From: Candidatus Gastranaerophilales bacterium
GTDB lineage: Bacteria; Cyanobacteriota; Vampirovibrionia; Gastranaerophilales; Gastranaerophilaceae
Assembly: GCA_905234915.1 (NCBI GenBank)
Contig: CAJOJP010000004.1
Span: forward strand, 1 to 41,162
DNA length: 41,162 nt
Reading direction: 5' to 3'
Both the position numbers and the translations under genes were made by a program. Of this stretch, positions 41,118-41,162 are shown piece after piece. Below the pieces are notes generated by a model, which was not told the origin of the DNA, did not search any database, and was given only the letters and a program-made list of their open reading frames with translations. The number at the start of each line of letters is the position of its first letter. The stretch's first letter is position 1.

Positions 41118-41162
41118 CTACACATCTAATTTGTTAATCTCAACCCAAGGTGTCGTAACTCG
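41118..41162 (-). CDS. Possible C-terminal end of a minus-strand gene, cut by the window edge
   Basis: The frame entering from the right edge on the minus strand reads RVTTPWVEINKLDV and stops at TAG (41118-41120). Other frames close quickly or look less protein-like. Fourteen residues are too few to name a family. The 171 bp between here and the small ORF start hold only the promoter noted. Confidence 0.3.
   Translation of the reverse strand, partial: RVTTPWVEINKLDV

Noticed and set aside
41118-41162. Right edge as rRNA or tRNA fragment
   Set aside because: A GTCGTAAC string first suggested the 16S 3' end, but flanking bases do not match; a gene C-terminus fits better.

Overview
The window is AT-rich, densely coding and has no rRNA, tRNA, CRISPR array or insertion sequence. 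The gene set suggests an anaerobic, fermentative, diderm bacterium: a trimeric NAD-linked [FeFe] hydrogenase, the MEP-pathway kinase IspE, an exported SLH-domain protein, a cyanobacterial RpaA-like response regulator and several proteins with an N-terminal 'xSFKG / NPAFK' tag. This fits the non-photosynthetic relatives of Cyanobacteria (Vampirovibrionia, e.g. Gastranaerophilales). That placement is inference from gene content, not a computed phylogeny.

Layout. 1-5.5 kb: the start of a ribbon-helix-helix regulator gene, a CooC-like ATPase with folD, a GAF plus degenerate HD-GYP protein, an XRE regulator and a FixC-type flavoprotein. 5.5-12.5 kb: two very large tandem paralogues (1098 and 1195 aa) with helical repeats, an intact HD phosphohydrolase domain and a strongly conserved unknown C-terminal domain. 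12.6-18.1 kb: an eight-gene operon joining PspA with DUF4178 and DUF350 membrane proteins, two small membrane proteins, a membrane-embedded spermidine-synthase-like enzyme and AdoMet decarboxylase. 18.2-22.3 kb: hydCBA, the hydrogenase operon. 22.3-24.3 kb: a double-HTH regulator, a candidate structured RNA, a TupA-like ATP-grasp gene and a Cys/His-rich small protein. 24.3-34.6 kb, minus strand: proC, two calpain-like cysteine protease paralogues (598 and 1588 aa), a 99-aa protein, a response regulator, rsmA and ispE. 34.7-41.2 kb: an SLH protein, an exported TPR protein with dusB, a multi-pass membrane protein, and a 28-codon ORF with its own promoter and terminator.

Functional themes. (i) Two duplicated families of giant proteins, HD/unknown-C-terminal and calpain-like, look like effector or toxin-type proteins carrying family-specific N-terminal tags. 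They sit beside housekeeping genes and are the best candidates for an undescribed system. (ii) The PspA-polyamine operon looks like an envelope-stress module that makes or uses a polyamine at the membrane. (iii) The hydrogenase genes fit fermentative H2 metabolism. Domain calls rest on motifs read by eye; no database search was possible.
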